Shown: one piece after another, positions 27,990 to 37,611 of the stretch
Layout of the letters: every line of letters starts with the position of its first letter
Numbering within the stretch: the stretch's first letter is position 1
NCBI GenBank assembly: GCA_020634975.1
Contig: JACKAQ010000001.1
Location: 2,604,001 to 2,668,000, forward strand
Direction of reading: 5' to 3'
Origin: JACKAQ01 sp020634975 [NCBI: Calditrichia bacterium]
Lineage (GTDB): Bacteria; Calditrichota; Calditrichia; RBG-13-44-9
DNA: 64,000 nt
Notes under the pieces: generated by a model
Database searches by the model: none
Seen by the model: the letters and a program-made list of their open reading frames with translations, nothing else
Told to the model about the DNA's origin: nothing
Program-made: the position numbers and the translations under genes

Positions 27990-28472
27990 TCATTTGGCAA
28001 TTTTTTCGTACGCTGTGTCGATCTGTAAATTGCCGCCGTTGATTGCTTCGTGGGTCAGTTCGTCGCAACGTTCGTTATCAGCGATGCCGGCGTGACCCTT
28101 CACCCACACAAAATTCACGTTGTGAAAATCGCACAGCGGGATCAATTCTTCCCACAAATCGACGTTTAGCGCGGGATCTTTTTTATTGCGCATCCAGCCG
28201 TTGGCCTGCCATTTTTCCACCCAGCCTTTGGTCATCGCGTTTACCAAATATTGCGAATCGCTGTGCAGCGTAACGCGGCAGGATGTTTTCAGCTGTCGCA
28301 GCGCTTCGATGGCTGCGGTAATTTCCATCCGGTTGTTGGTGGTCAGGCGAAATGCGCCGCAAATTTCTTTTTTCTGATCGTCGTATCGCAAAACGGCGCC
28401 GTAGCCGCCCGGTCCGGGATTACCGATCGCGCCGCCATCGGTATAAATGGTCACATGTTTTTTCGTATTCAT
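27990..28472 (-). CDS. rnhA: Ribonuclease HI
   Basis: 160 residues, close to the usual 155. Catalytic residues are visible: YTDGGAIGNPGPGGYG (first Asp), NNRMEITAAIEAL (Glu), HSDSQYLVN (second Asp) and VKGHAGIADNERCDELT (His loop and last Asp). It cleaves RNA in RNA-DNA hybrids, clearing Okazaki primers and R-loops. I take ATG at 28472 because MNTKKHVTIYTDGG matches the normal N-terminus; nearby ATG 28478 and TTG 28499 are alternatives without ribosome sites. Confidence 0.95.
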   Translation of the reverse strand: MNTKKHVTIYTDGGAIGNPGPGGYGAVLRYDDQKKEICGAFRLTTNNRMEITAAIEALRQLKTSCRVTLHSDSQYLVNAMTKGWVEKWQANGWMRNKKDPALNVDLWEELIPLCDFHNVNFVWVKGHAGIADNERCDELTHEAINGGNLQIDTAYEKIAK

Positions 28473-28659
28473 GCCCATATTTAACAAAATTTCAGTCAAA
28501 AACGATATAATTTTTCAAATTGCGAAATTGCAGTTTTTGCATTACCGGGTTCAAATCTGCTGCCAAACTTTGTTAATAATCGTGCAAAGATGTGGCTATT
28601 TTGACAGCGCGATCGTAAATTGAAACGGATATGCGTAAAAATACAATCGAGGGCTATAA

Positions 28660-30618
28660 ATGTGTAAACTCAATAAATTTAAACTGTTGTCATCGATTTT
28701 CGGATTGCTGGTGTCAACAATTGCCGGTTTCGGGCAGGTTAATTTTACCAGTTCCAATTTGCCCATTGTTGTGATCAACACGAACGGGCAAACCATTCCG
28801 GACGAGCCAAAAATCACGGTAAATATGGGCATCATCTGGAATGAAAACGGGCAGCGCAATTTTCTCAGCGATCCGTTTAACCATTACGATGGTTTGATCG
28901 GGATCGAGATTCGCGGTTCCAGTTCACAAATGTTTCCCAAAAAGCAATATGGTTTCGAAACGCGCGACGCGGATGGTGAGGATCTGGACGTTGAATTATT
29001 GGGAATGCCGGAAGAAAGCGACTGGATTTTGCATGCGCCGTACAGCGACAAATCGCTGATGCGCAATGTGCTGGCGTATGATTTTGCCAACCGGATGGGG
29101 CGATACGCCTCTCGTACCCATTATTGCGAATTGGTGCTAAATGGCGAATATATGGGCGTTTACATTTTAATGGAGAAAATAAAACGCGATGACAACCGGG
29201 TGAATATCAAAAAGCTGGATGAGGATGAAATTTCCGGCGTCGATCTCACCGGCGGCTACATTATTAAAATTGACAAGCCGGATGTACCCGGCACCGGCGG
29301 CTGGTATTCGCCCTTCCGGCCATATGAAAATGCGCCACAAATGATCAATTATTTATACGAAACGCCCGATGCGGAAGATATTGTGCCCGAACAGGTAGCC
29401 TATATCCAGAATTTTATCTACGAAATTGAAGGATTGTTTTACGCCGGCGATTATCGCCACCCGTTTAACGGATATTACGAACGTATCGATGTCGGGTCGT
29501 TCATCGATTTTTTGTTGATCAACGAAATCTCACGCAATGTCGATGGTTACCGGATCAGCACATTTATGTACAAAGATCGCGAAGATGTGGATAACCGATG
29601 GGTGATGGGACCTGTGTGGGATTTCAATCTGGGTTTCGGTAACGCCAATTATTACAGCGGCAGCGCCATTTCCGGCTGGCAATTCAATTTTCAGGATGCG
29701 AACGATCAATGGCAAATCCCGTTTTATTGGGATAAACTGTTGGCTGATCCGGTGTTCACCAATCTTTTGACCCGCCGTTGGAATGAGTTGCGCAACACCA
29801 TTTTTCACAGTGATTCGTTGATGAGCCGGGTGGAAATGTTTGCGGACAGCATCGAAGAAGCGCGCATCCGCAACTTTGTGCGCTGGCCGATATTGGGCGT
29901 TTGGGTATGGCCGAACGAATTTGTTGGCCCGGATTACCAGTCGGAACTGAACTATTTGAAACTGTGGATCAGCGCACGGGTAAACTGGATGGATTCGCAA
30001 ATCGGCACGAATTTCACGACGGTTGACTGGGCATCGGCGGAGGATGTTTCGCCCACCAGCGTTGACGGCGAAACCATTTCGCTGCTGTTGTCGGATGTGG
30101 CGCCCGTTACCGACAATCTGGATTCGATTGTTGCTGTGAGCGAATCTGCGGAGCTAACCGCTGTTGTCGACAATGGCCAGTTGCTGCTGAACGCCACAGC
30201 TGAGGGCTATTTTCACTTCCGGTTGCTGGCAAAACGCAACGGCGAAACGGTGGGAATATCTCCGTTGTACACGCTACGGGCGTTAATTTCGAGCATCGAA
30301 AACAGCCCCGGAAGCACGCCGAAAACGTTCAAGCTGAACCAGAATTTCCCAAATCCGTTTAACGGAACTACCAATATTTTATATTATTTACCCAAAGTTG
30401 TCAATGTCCGGTTGACGCTGTTCAACACTACCGGGGAGTTGGTGCAGGTGCTGCATTCCGGCGCACGCGAAGCGGGCTGGCATTCGGCAATCTGGAACGG
30501 GTTGGACCGAAACGGTAATTCGGCAAGTTCGGGTGTTTATTTTTACCGGCTGGAATATCAAACTTCAGTTGCCAGCCAATCGAATCAGCAAACCAAAAAG
30601 TTGCTGTTAATTCAATAA
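28660..30618 (+). CDS. Secreted CotH-like kinase-fold protein with sorting domain
   Basis: 652 residues. Signal peptide to about residue 25; a CotH domain from about 60 to 430 with the features GIEIRGSSSQMFPKKQYGFE, ILMEKIKRDDNRVNI and VWDFNLGFGN; an intervening domain; and a C-terminal sorting domain starting LNQNFPNPFNGTTNILYYLP and ending KKLLLIQ. CotH of Bacillus is an atypical protein kinase that phosphorylates spore-coat proteins, but many extracellular bacterial homologues have unproved activity. The DFN triplet in VWDFNLGFG corresponds to a metal-binding DFG-like site. The gene is followed by a strong terminator at 30640. Confidence 0.85.
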   Translation: MCKLNKFKLLSSIFGLLVSTIAGFGQVNFTSSNLPIVVINTNGQTIPDEPKITVNMGIIWNENGQRNFLSDPFNHYDGLIGIEIRGSSSQMFPKKQYGFETRDADGEDLDVELLGMPEESDWILHAPYSDKSLMRNVLAYDFANRMGRYASRTHYCELVLNGEYMGVYILMEKIKRDDNRVNIKKLDEDEISGVDLTGGYIIKIDKPDVPGTGGWYSPFRPYENAPQMINYLYETPDAEDIVPEQVAYIQNFIYEIEGLFYAGDYRHPFNGYYERIDVGSFIDFLLINEISRNVDGYRISTFMYKDREDVDNRWVMGPVWDFNLGFGNANYYSGSAISGWQFNFQDANDQWQIPFYWDKLLADPVFTNLLTRRWNELRNTIFHSDSLMSRVEMFADSIEEARIRNFVRWPILGVWVWPNEFVGPDYQSELNYLKLWISARVNWMDSQIGTNFTTVDWASAEDVSPTSVDGETISLLLSDVAPVTDNLDSIVAVSESAELTAVVDNGQLLLNATAEGYFHFRLLAKRNGETVGISPLYTLRALISSIENSPGSTPKTFKLNQNFPNPFNGTTNILYYLPKVVNVRLTLFNTTGELVQVLHSGAREAGWHSAIWNGLDRNGNSASSGVYFYRLEYQTSVASQSNQQTKKLLLIQ

Positions 30619-30639
30619 AAGTCGAGAACAACTGCAACA

Positions 30640-30666
30640 AAAAAGGCTGCCGAGTGCAGCCTTTTT
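30640..30666 (+). terminator. Intrinsic terminator after the CotH-like gene
   Basis: AAAAAGGCTGC (30640-30650) pairs with GCAGCCTTTTTT (30656 onward), ending in a T run 20-odd bases after the stop codon. The A run on the other side may also stop transcripts from the minus-strand TPR gene. Confidence 0.9.
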
Positions 30667-30733
30667 TGTTTGTGAAGCATGTTAGGAGGAGAGTGTTTAA
30701 GCCAATAAAAAACTGAATGTTAAACGTATTTGT

Positions 30734-31336
30734 TTATGGCTGCAAATAGCTTTTTGCCGTCACGTTTTCGGGATCGAGAATGAGGATGTTGGAAAATACC
30801 GCCATCGCTTCGTCCGTTTCGCCCAGCCCAATTTTTCCGAGCGCAAATTCGGTCAAAAACTGCACGTCGATGGGATAAATCGCCAGCATTTTCTGGGTGA
30901 TTTTTACGGCAACGTCAAATTTTTGCTGCATCCGCAGCGCATACGCCAACCGTAAATTTCCGTAATAATTGTAATAATCGACGTTCAAAATCTGGAACGC
31001 TTCCTTCTCCACTTCGCCGTAGCGGTGTTGTGCCAGCAACGGCAGCAATCGCCCTAATTTTGCCTCCAGCGAATACGGCGAAATTTTGATCGAACGGTCG
31101 TAATGGCTGATGGCGTTGGCATAATTGGTACTCAAATAATACAGCCAGCCGAGTCGCAAATTAACGGTGTAAGTATTTGGAAATTCGTTGTAAACCGGCA
31201 TCAGCGTGTTGATGGCGTCACTGTAATTCTGGATTTTTTCGTAATTGTAAGATTTGTAATAGGCATCGCGGATTTCTGCATCGGTCAACGCCAGCAGATT
31301 TGCCGAAACCAGCAACAGCAGCAACATTTTTTTCAT
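30734..31336 (-). CDS. Secreted TPR-repeat protein
   Basis: 200 residues from ATG at 31336. A signal peptide (MKKMLLLLLVSANLLA) is followed by four to five tetratricopeptide-like helical pairs, for example LRLGWLYYLSTNYANAISHYDRSIKISP and FALGKIGLGETDEAMAVFSNILILDPEN in outline. It should be a periplasmic or outer-membrane scaffold. It lies directly downstream of the FG-GAP-like secreted protein on the same strand, 41 bp away from the stop of that gene, and is probably co-transcribed with it. Confidence 0.8.
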   Translation of the reverse strand: MKKMLLLLLVSANLLALTDAEIRDAYYKSYNYEKIQNYSDAINTLMPVYNEFPNTYTVNLRLGWLYYLSTNYANAISHYDRSIKISPYSLEAKLGRLLPLLAQHRYGEVEKEAFQILNVDYYNYYGNLRLAYALRMQQKFDVAVKITQKMLAIYPIDVQFLTEFALGKIGLGETDEAMAVFSNILILDPENVTAKSYLQP

Positions 31337-31404
31337 AATAGACACCCGTTTTGGGATTTTCACAATTCACTAATTCATTGGGTTTTCGATCTTTGGTGCG
31401 AATT

Positions 31405-33045
31405 TCAGCGAACCAGCATCATTTTGCGGGTTTGCGCCGCGTTGCCAAATTGCAGCCGCGAAAAATACAATCCGCTGGCGACAATTGCGCCGTTGCTGTC
31501 GCGCCCGTCCCATTCGATGTCGTATTCGCCCGGCGATTGCTGCCCGCGAACCAGCGTTTTCACCATTTTGCCGTTTGCATCGAAAATGTTCAGCCGCACT
31601 TCGCCGCCGGTCAACAGCCGGTATCGCAGATGCGTTGCCGGATTGAACGGGTTCGGATAATTGCCCATCAGTGCAAAATTTTCCGCAAAATTTTGCGACG
31701 TTTCACCGGGAGAAATTGCCGTTTGTCCGTCTGCTGTCAGCGCAATCACGTGCGGCGTTCCGGTGGAAAGGCTCATCGAACCCACCACAATTTCCTGTTT
31801 GCCATCGCCATTGGCATCGCCGATGGCCATTTTTGATGGCATAAACAAACTGCCGTTATAGGTTGTCGCATAAATTTGCGAGAGCTCGTAATTGTTGAAG
31901 TTGTTAACTTCGCCGCCGGTAAATTCCCAATCGAAAATGGCGCTTTGAGTGGCGGTGCTGTCCGATGCGCAAAGGTAGATATCCGGGCCGTCGGGCGTTT
32001 GTCCGGTGGGCGAATCCGCGTTGCCGGTGCGCAATCCCACCAGATTAAATCCACCGTAGGTTTGGTAATCGCCGAGCAGATAAAAATTGCTGGCAAAATT
32101 CATCTGGCTCACATCGCTGACATTTGCGACCACCCACAAATAGCCTTCTGTGCTGGCGAGATAGAGTTCGCTCTGCCCGTTTCCGTCGAAATCCGCTTCC
32201 GCCATCGCTTCGTTGGAAAACGCGTTCGGATCGAACGAAACGTAAAATTCGTTTACTTTTGCGTAGCTGTCTTCGGCGCTGTTTTCCCAAATCACCATCC
32301 GGTAATAATTCCACTCCACCGCAATGATTTCGGATTTCCCGTCGCCATCCAAATCGCTGGTTTGCAGCCCGTAACAATAATACGCAAGTGCAGTATTATC
32401 ATCCATTTCCACATGCCAGTTGGGATTGGCTGCATCGCTGCCTTCGGCAATTTCCGCAACGATGACGTGGCTGGCTGCCGGGCTCAAACTGTAGAGCGCC
32501 ATCACCAGTTCCGGTCGCGCATCCCCGTCGATGTTGGCAACGAGAATATCGCCGGATTCGTCCACGCCGCCGGGCAAATTGATGTTCCAACTGCTGGTTG
32601 GCGTTGCCGGAAAAATGCCGAGCGTCGCATCAAATTCGAACAGATACAGCGCATTTTGCCCCGCGCCGCAATCGTTCAGAAAAATCAGTTCCGGCAGCCC
32701 GTCCGCGTCCAGATCGCCGGTGGTGCAGGCGGAATAATTGTAATTGGTGAGATCCAGATTGTTGAACCAGTAATACCACGCGATCACAAACGAATCGCCG
32801 GAAGCTTCGTACAAAATGGCGTCGTTGCCAAATGCGCCGCTCCACGAGCTGCTCATCAGAAATTCGCCGTTGCCGTCGCCGTCCGCGTCAATCATCCCGT
32901 CGAGCGACATCACCGAACCGGTGGGTGTTATGCCGCCGGAAGCCCACGGGACATCCTGCCAGGTTTGGGTAAATGTGTTGCCGTAGGTTTGCGCCAGCAC
33001 GGAAAATGACCATCCGAGCAGCGCGAGTATCAACATTTGTTTCAT
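31405..33045 (-). CDS. Secreted FG-GAP/VCBS-like repeat protein with sorting domain
   Basis: 546 residues. Signal peptide to about 19. At least five Asp-rich calcium-binding type repeats follow: DADGDGNGEFLM, DLDADGLPELIF, NIDGDARPELVM, DLDGDGKSEIIA, DFDGNGQSELYL and DANGDGKQEIVV. These are the blades of an integrin-like beta-propeller. The last 85 residues are the type IX-like sorting domain (GNYPNPFNPATHLRYRL ... KMMLVR). Expected to be on the surface or released, binding Ca2+; ligand unknown. Upstream lies a predicted outer-membrane protein on the same strand. Confidence 0.85.
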   Translation of the reverse strand: MKQMLILALLGWSFSVLAQTYGNTFTQTWQDVPWASGGITPTGSVMSLDGMIDADGDGNGEFLMSSSWSGAFGNDAILYEASGDSFVIAWYYWFNNLDLTNYNYSACTTGDLDADGLPELIFLNDCGAGQNALYLFEFDATLGIFPATPTSSWNINLPGGVDESGDILVANIDGDARPELVMALYSLSPAASHVIVAEIAEGSDAANPNWHVEMDDNTALAYYCYGLQTSDLDGDGKSEIIAVEWNYYRMVIWENSAEDSYAKVNEFYVSFDPNAFSNEAMAEADFDGNGQSELYLASTEGYLWVVANVSDVSQMNFASNFYLLGDYQTYGGFNLVGLRTGNADSPTGQTPDGPDIYLCASDSTATQSAIFDWEFTGGEVNNFNNYELSQIYATTYNGSLFMPSKMAIGDANGDGKQEIVVGSMSLSTGTPHVIALTADGQTAISPGETSQNFAENFALMGNYPNPFNPATHLRYRLLTGGEVRLNIFDANGKMVKTLVRGQQSPGEYDIEWDGRDSNGAIVASGLYFSRLQFGNAAQTRKMMLVR

Positions 33046-33071
33046 TGCTAAACCCCTTTTCCCATTGATAG

Positions 33072-34022
33072 TTACAACGTGAATGCTCCCATCACAACAA
33101 AAGTAGTGGCGCGTGGTCTGCCGGAAGTCCCCAACTCTTTAAATCGCCCTTGCGATACTTTTAGCGTCAGCGAACTTTTGGGATTGAGCGCGATTTCCAG
33201 CGAGCCGCCAAACGCGCCCTGATGTTCCTCCGGCAAATTGAACACCACAAATCCGTAATTTTGCACGGCGAACGCCTGTTTGCCGGCCCACACAAATCCC
33301 TCGATCGTCAGCGATTTGTAAAAATATTTCAGCGATTGGCGAACGCTGGCAAATTCAGTGGCGCCGAATCCGGCATCTGTTGAATGGCGAATGTAGCTGC
33401 CCCCGGTTTCCGCATAAAATCGTTGATTGAGAAATGCGTTGCCGAAGAAAAATCCGAAAATACCGGTTACCTGCAGTGCGGAAAAATCGGGCGTGAAATT
33501 GCTGTATTTGGAGTGATAGACCTGCACTTCCGCGCCGTATTCGTTAAATCGCTGGCGTTTCAGCCCGCCAAAAATTACGGTTCCGGCGGTGGGATCGTCG
33601 CTGCTGAAAATGCCGTGATATCCAACATGCCATTGCATATTTGTGAAATGATAATTGGTGTAGCGCAGCGTCACATCGGTTTGATTAACATTCACCGCTT
33701 CGGTGCGAAACGGGAATTCGTCGATAAAAATATCCCGGCTGCCAAATGTGATCCGGCTGTACGCCGCGTCGAATTCCAGCGAGTGATTCAGCCCCATTCC
33801 GAGATAGCCGTAAACGCCGCCGCCGATGTTGTTTTCTTTGTAAAATGTGCCCGAATAATTGACGTAGCTGGCATACGGAAACGCGCTGAACACCGTGCCG
33901 CCCTGCCCAAAAACGGGTTGCGCGATCGCGAAAAGCAGCACGATTGCTAATGCATTCAAAGCACTGTTTTTAATGCGTTTGCTGCGTTTCCGCAGTTGAG
34001 TTTTCAGTGATTTCATTTTCAA
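33072..34022 (-). CDS. Predicted outer-membrane beta-barrel protein
   Basis: 316 residues with a long basic n-region (MKMKSLKTQLRKRSKRIKNS) before a signal sequence ending QPVFGQ, then alternating amphipathic strands with many aromatic residues and a C-terminal Leu. No family recognised. The start overlaps the end of the urea-transporter/M23 gene by about 50 bp, so the two are coupled, and it may act with that protein in the envelope. A start at 34016 is equally possible. Confidence 0.65.
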   Translation of the reverse strand: MKMKSLKTQLRKRSKRIKNSALNALAIVLLFAIAQPVFGQGGTVFSAFPYASYVNYSGTFYKENNIGGGVYGYLGMGLNHSLEFDAAYSRITFGSRDIFIDEFPFRTEAVNVNQTDVTLRYTNYHFTNMQWHVGYHGIFSSDDPTAGTVIFGGLKRQRFNEYGAEVQVYHSKYSNFTPDFSALQVTGIFGFFFGNAFLNQRFYAETGGSYIRHSTDAGFGATEFASVRQSLKYFYKSLTIEGFVWAGKQAFAVQNYGFVVFNLPEEHQGAFGGSLEIALNPKSSLTLKVSQGRFKELGTSGRPRATTFVVMGAFTL

Positions 34023-36135
34023 TTTTCCTCAATTCCATTCCGTTCATTTTAACGGATTTGAATCCCGTAAATTCGTCCAGTTCGACGCTGGTTTTGCCGT
34101 TGATATTCAACATTTTAGCGCGAATTTCACCTTCTATCAGGTTCTCTGAAACTGCCGTTCCGTTAAATTCGATCTGGTTCAATTGGTGGCGAAACGAGCC
34201 GAAAAACAGCGCTGTGGCTTTGCGGAAGCCGCGAACGACCGCGCCAACCGGCACGGCATCTGTCCAACGCATGCCCGCCCGGAAAGCGAGCGGCAATCGC
34301 GGCAGCGCCACCAAAAATGCGTTCAGCCGTTCGTCGTTGCCATCCACCCGGTAAAAATAAAATGTGCCCGCGTTTTTCCCGAAATAGAGCTGTCCGTCGC
34401 CGGAATCAAAATAAAATGTGCCATCCGGGGCCATGCGCACGGTGAGGTGCAGTTCGCCGGATGTGACGCCGTTTTTCAGCACCGCAAAACGAAATTCCTG
34501 ATCGAGAATGAACGATAGCTTTCTGTCCAGCGCTTTGTCCAGAAACGCAGGTTCGATAATCGCATCGAGTTCCGGCAGGTGATTGGCAAAATAGCGGTTT
34601 TCGCAAACAAATCCGGTGAAACTGAACGGCACGGTGTAACTGCCGATTTCCTCTGTCGCCTGCACCTGAATGTGGATGTGCGGCTGCGGCGAATATCCGG
34701 AGTTGCCGCAAAGCCCCAAAAATGCCCCGGTTTCCACCCAATCGCCCTGTTTCACTTTGATGGAATCCTGCACGAAATGGGAAATTTCCACATAAAATCC
34801 GCGCGGATCGTGAATGATCACCCAGTTGCCCCAATTGTTGATTTTGTCCACTTCTCCGATCGGCAAATCCGGCTGCGAATGGACGACATTCACCACCCGA
34901 CCGCGCACCGGCGAAAGCACGGGTTTGCGAAATGCGTAATAATCATCCAGCGATGCGCCATCATTTTTGAAGGTGCTGCCGGTTTCGTCAGTGATCACAA
35001 AATCGTATGCGTAACGCCAACTGCCCTGATGGGTCCATTTGCCGTCGAACGCTTGCCAAACACGCCATTTGCCGGAAAACGGCAGCGCCAGCGAGCGCCA
35101 ACTGCCGGGATATCGCAGCACATTTGCCAGATAATCGTCGAGCGTTTCCTCCGGTGTCCGGCGGATATTCAGCGCCAGCAGCGGCGATTGCACAATGCCC
35201 AGCACATAAATCAGCGAAAGCGAAACAAGGTTGAACGGCATTGTAAACGCCGGAATGCCGTGCGTTGACCAAAAAACTTCCACGGATTTGAGCAGAAATG
35301 TTCCGGCGAAAACGCCGATAATCGCGATAACATACGTTCGTGGCGAGGGAATCAAAAACACGCCGCCGAGCGCAATCGCGATCAAAATAAAATTGAAGCT
35401 GTTCACATCGGCAAATGCCTGCTGAAACGAGCCGATAAGCAGTGCATTCACCAGCGTTCCGGCGTAATAACCGCCCACCGCCAGTAAAAACAAGATCCGC
35501 GATGTGAATAAAATGATCAGCAAAAACAACGCGCCGGCGAACACTTCCGGCATGAATAATATCGCGCCGAGCGATTTCAGGAATCCGGCCAGCCAGTATG
35601 GCACATACAATTCGATGCCGGAAACGATGCGCGGATATTGCCCGGAAACATACAAATTGCTGTACTGCGACGACGCCAGATAGGCGATCGAACTGACCAG
35701 CACAAAGGGCAAACTGAGAATCGGCAGTCGCAAAAAATGCCAAAACAGATGCCCGAGCATGGTCGTGAGCACGAAAGTAAAAATCCCCGCAGTCACAATC
35801 ATGAATAGCGTAAGTGTGTTAATTTCAAACAGATAGCCGATGGATAATCCGACCAGCAACGGGTTGTACGTGTAATATCCGGTTTTCAAAAACTCGCGAT
35901 CCATTTCGATAAAACGCGCAAACAGATACGCCGACAGCACCGCCAGAATACCGGCAATCGCCACGTTTGGATGCAGCAACGTAATGGCAAACAACAGCAC
36001 ACCGATGCGGAATCCTTTCAGAAAAAAGATGTCCGAGTAGCTGTTGAAAATGGCTTTAAAATGCGCTTTCATGGATTCGATTTCTTTTTGTCGCATCGGC
36101 GCGAAATGCGCAACTTTTATTGTTTTAGTTGTCAT
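33970..36135 (-). CDS. Urea transporter domain fused to M23 (LytM) peptidase
   Basis: 721 residues. Residues about 30-325 form a urea-transporter-like membrane domain with NPLLVGLSIG (91-100) and ALGGVFLIPSPRTYVIAIIGVF (255-276, in part: IPSPRTYVIAIIG), both family signatures in the two inverted halves. Residues about 350-500 are an M23 peptidase: WTHQG (His369), YAYDF (Asp378), ISHF (His452) and HIHIQ (His486, His488), so the zinc site looks intact. A further beta-rich region of about 200 residues ends the protein. Such a peptidase would cut peptidoglycan cross-links outside the membrane. No urease gene is in the window. Start uncertain; ATG at 36072 is an alternative. Confidence 0.8.
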   Translation of the reverse strand: MTTKTIKVAHFAPMRQKEIESMKAHFKAIFNSYSDIFFLKGFRIGVLLFAITLLHPNVAIAGILAVLSAYLFARFIEMDREFLKTGYYTYNPLLVGLSIGYLFEINTLTLFMIVTAGIFTFVLTTMLGHLFWHFLRLPILSLPFVLVSSIAYLASSQYSNLYVSGQYPRIVSGIELYVPYWLAGFLKSLGAILFMPEVFAGALFLLIILFTSRILFLLAVGGYYAGTLVNALLIGSFQQAFADVNSFNFILIAIALGGVFLIPSPRTYVIAIIGVFAGTFLLKSVEVFWSTHGIPAFTMPFNLVSLSLIYVLGIVQSPLLALNIRRTPEETLDDYLANVLRYPGSWRSLALPFSGKWRVWQAFDGKWTHQGSWRYAYDFVITDETGSTFKNDGASLDDYYAFRKPVLSPVRGRVVNVVHSQPDLPIGEVDKINNWGNWVIIHDPRGFYVEISHFVQDSIKVKQGDWVETGAFLGLCGNSGYSPQPHIHIQVQATEEIGSYTVPFSFTGFVCENRYFANHLPELDAIIEPAFLDKALDRKLSFILDQEFRFAVLKNGVTSGELHLTVRMAPDGTFYFDSGDGQLYFGKNAGTFYFYRVDGNDERLNAFLVALPRLPLAFRAGMRWTDAVPVGAVVRGFRKATALFFGSFRHQLNQIEFNGTAVSENLIEGEIRAKMLNINGKTSVELDEFTGFKSVKMNGMELRKIENEITENSTAETQQTH

Positions 36136-36177
36136 TTCCGCAATTTTTAAGCGGAAATATGTTCTGTGAAAATCCGG

Positions 36178-36202
36178 ATGCCCGATTGAAACATTCGGGC
36201 AT
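36178..36202 (+). terminator. Hairpin with T run, orientation unexplained
   Basis: ATGCCCGA (36178-36185) pairs with TCGGGCAT (36195-36202), then GCC and seven T on the plus strand. The flanking genes are both on the minus strand, so the T run is on the wrong side for them. It could stop antisense transcription. Confidence 0.4.
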
Positions 36203-36255
36203 GCCTTTTTTTATTCAATTCCTTTGCGTTCTTTGCGCCGTTGCGGCGAATTGTT

Positions 36256-37611
36256 TCACACCGGAACCGTCAGTTGCAGCCGTTCGGGCAGGCGTTCGCG
36301 GGCTTCCACATCGTCCAGCGATTCCGCTTCGCGGATGATATCCACCGTTCCGTCCGATCCGATCAACACCGTGTTCGGGCGATATTCGATAAACTGCATC
36401 GACTGTGTGTTGTTGTATGCGCCCACCGGCGAAAAAATCAGCCGCGTGCCGCGATCCAGCGATGGCAGCAACGAGCCTTCGTCGATCACGTCAATATTCA
36501 TGCACAACGGCCCGTAAATCACCGATGGCTCGTTCACGCCGGACACATTCCGGTCGATTTCAACATTAAATTTATACCAAAATGCGGTGAACAAATTGTT
36601 GATGCCCGCATCCGCAACGTAAGCTTTTCGCCCGTCCGGCAGCCGTTTGGATGCCACAATCGAGGTGATCAGAAAACCGGCTTCGTCCACCACTGCGCGT
36701 CCGGATTCCAGAATCAATCGCGGAAAATCGCCGGGACGCAAATTGTCGTAAAGCGCCCGGGTAATTTTTTCGGCGTACTGATCCATCGACGGCACGCCAA
36801 CATCCGGCGGCAGGTAAGTGCCTTTCAATTTGTTCATCGATGGCATGCCGCCACCGATATCCAGATATTCAATCCCGAAACCGAAATTTTCTTCCAATTG
36901 ATAGCTAAACTGAATCATTTTCTGGATTTCCGTGGCGTATGCGTCCGGTTCCAAAATGAATGTGCCGATGTGACAGTGCAGCCCGTTCAGCACCAGTTTT
37001 CCGCCGCTGGCAATGCGTTTGGCGGCGTCCATCGCCTGCCCGGATTCCAGATTCAGCCCGAACCGCGACCACTGCGGATGGATGCCTGTATCCATATTCA
37101 GGCGCATCCCGATTTTGATTTTTTTGCCCAGTTTTGCGGCAACTTTTTCCAGATCGTAAATTTCGTCGAGGTGATCGATGTTGATCATCGCGCCTTCGTT
37201 GGCGGCTTTTTCCAGCGCAGGCAGCGGTTTGTGCGGCCCGTTGAAAATGATATCTTTGCCGGGGATGCCCAATTTCCGGGCTTTGTCGTATTCCATTTCG
37301 GAAACCACTTCGGCAATCGCGCCTTCCTGATGCAGCACTGCGCAAATGGATTTCAGGTAATTGGTTTTATACGACCAGCCAAAAGTGACATTCGGGTAAC
37401 GATTTGCGAACATCTGATACAAATCGCGATAGCGATTGCGCAACCGCGTTTCCGAAAAAACATACAGCGGCGAGCCGTAATTTTTTACCAAATCCGCGAT
37501 CGAAACGCCGTCGATATCCGACCGGACGCGGCGGCTGTAAAACGGGCTGCCGCCAAATTTATTCATCATCCCGCTTTGCAATTTGTTGATTACCGGTTTT
37601 TCGTAACGCAT
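36256..37611 (-). CDS. Fold-III PLP-dependent decarboxylase (diaminopimelate decarboxylase-like)
   Basis: 451 residues. TFGWSYKTNYLKSI holds the PLP lysine (Lys in YKTN, enzyme family normally YAVKAN). GLHCHIGT, EYLDIGGGMP (phosphate-binding glycine loop) and ILESGRAVVDEAG follow; the second-site Cys and Tyr are in GPLCMNIDVI and SPVGAYNNT. These are LysA/alanine-racemase fold features. Its ATG shares one base with the stop of the ATP-grasp gene (TGATG), and AAAGGAG lies just upstream. It is the last gene of a PqqD / ATP-grasp / decarboxylase operon, so it may act on a conjugated amino acid or peptide rather than free diaminopimelate. No lysine-pathway gene is nearby. Confidence 0.85.
   Translation of the reverse strand: MRYEKPVINKLQSGMMNKFGGSPFYSRRVRSDIDGVSIADLVKNYGSPLYVFSETRLRNRYRDLYQMFANRYPNVTFGWSYKTNYLKSICAVLHQEGAIAEVVSEMEYDKARKLGIPGKDIIFNGPHKPLPALEKAANEGAMINIDHLDEIYDLEKVAAKLGKKIKIGMRLNMDTGIHPQWSRFGLNLESGQAMDAAKRIASGGKLVLNGLHCHIGTFILEPDAYATEIQKMIQFSYQLEENFGFGIEYLDIGGGMPSMNKLKGTYLPPDVGVPSMDQYAEKITRALYDNLRPGDFPRLILESGRAVVDEAGFLITSIVASKRLPDGRKAYVADAGINNLFTAFWYKFNVEIDRNVSGVNEPSVIYGPLCMNIDVIDEGSLLPSLDRGTRLIFSPVGAYNNTQSMQFIEYRPNTVLIGSDGTVDIIREAESLDDVEARERLPERLQLTVPV

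Noticed and set aside
28540-28570. GGGTTCAAATCTGC, like the T-arm of a tRNA
   Set aside because: No matching acceptor, anticodon or D arm can be formed around it.
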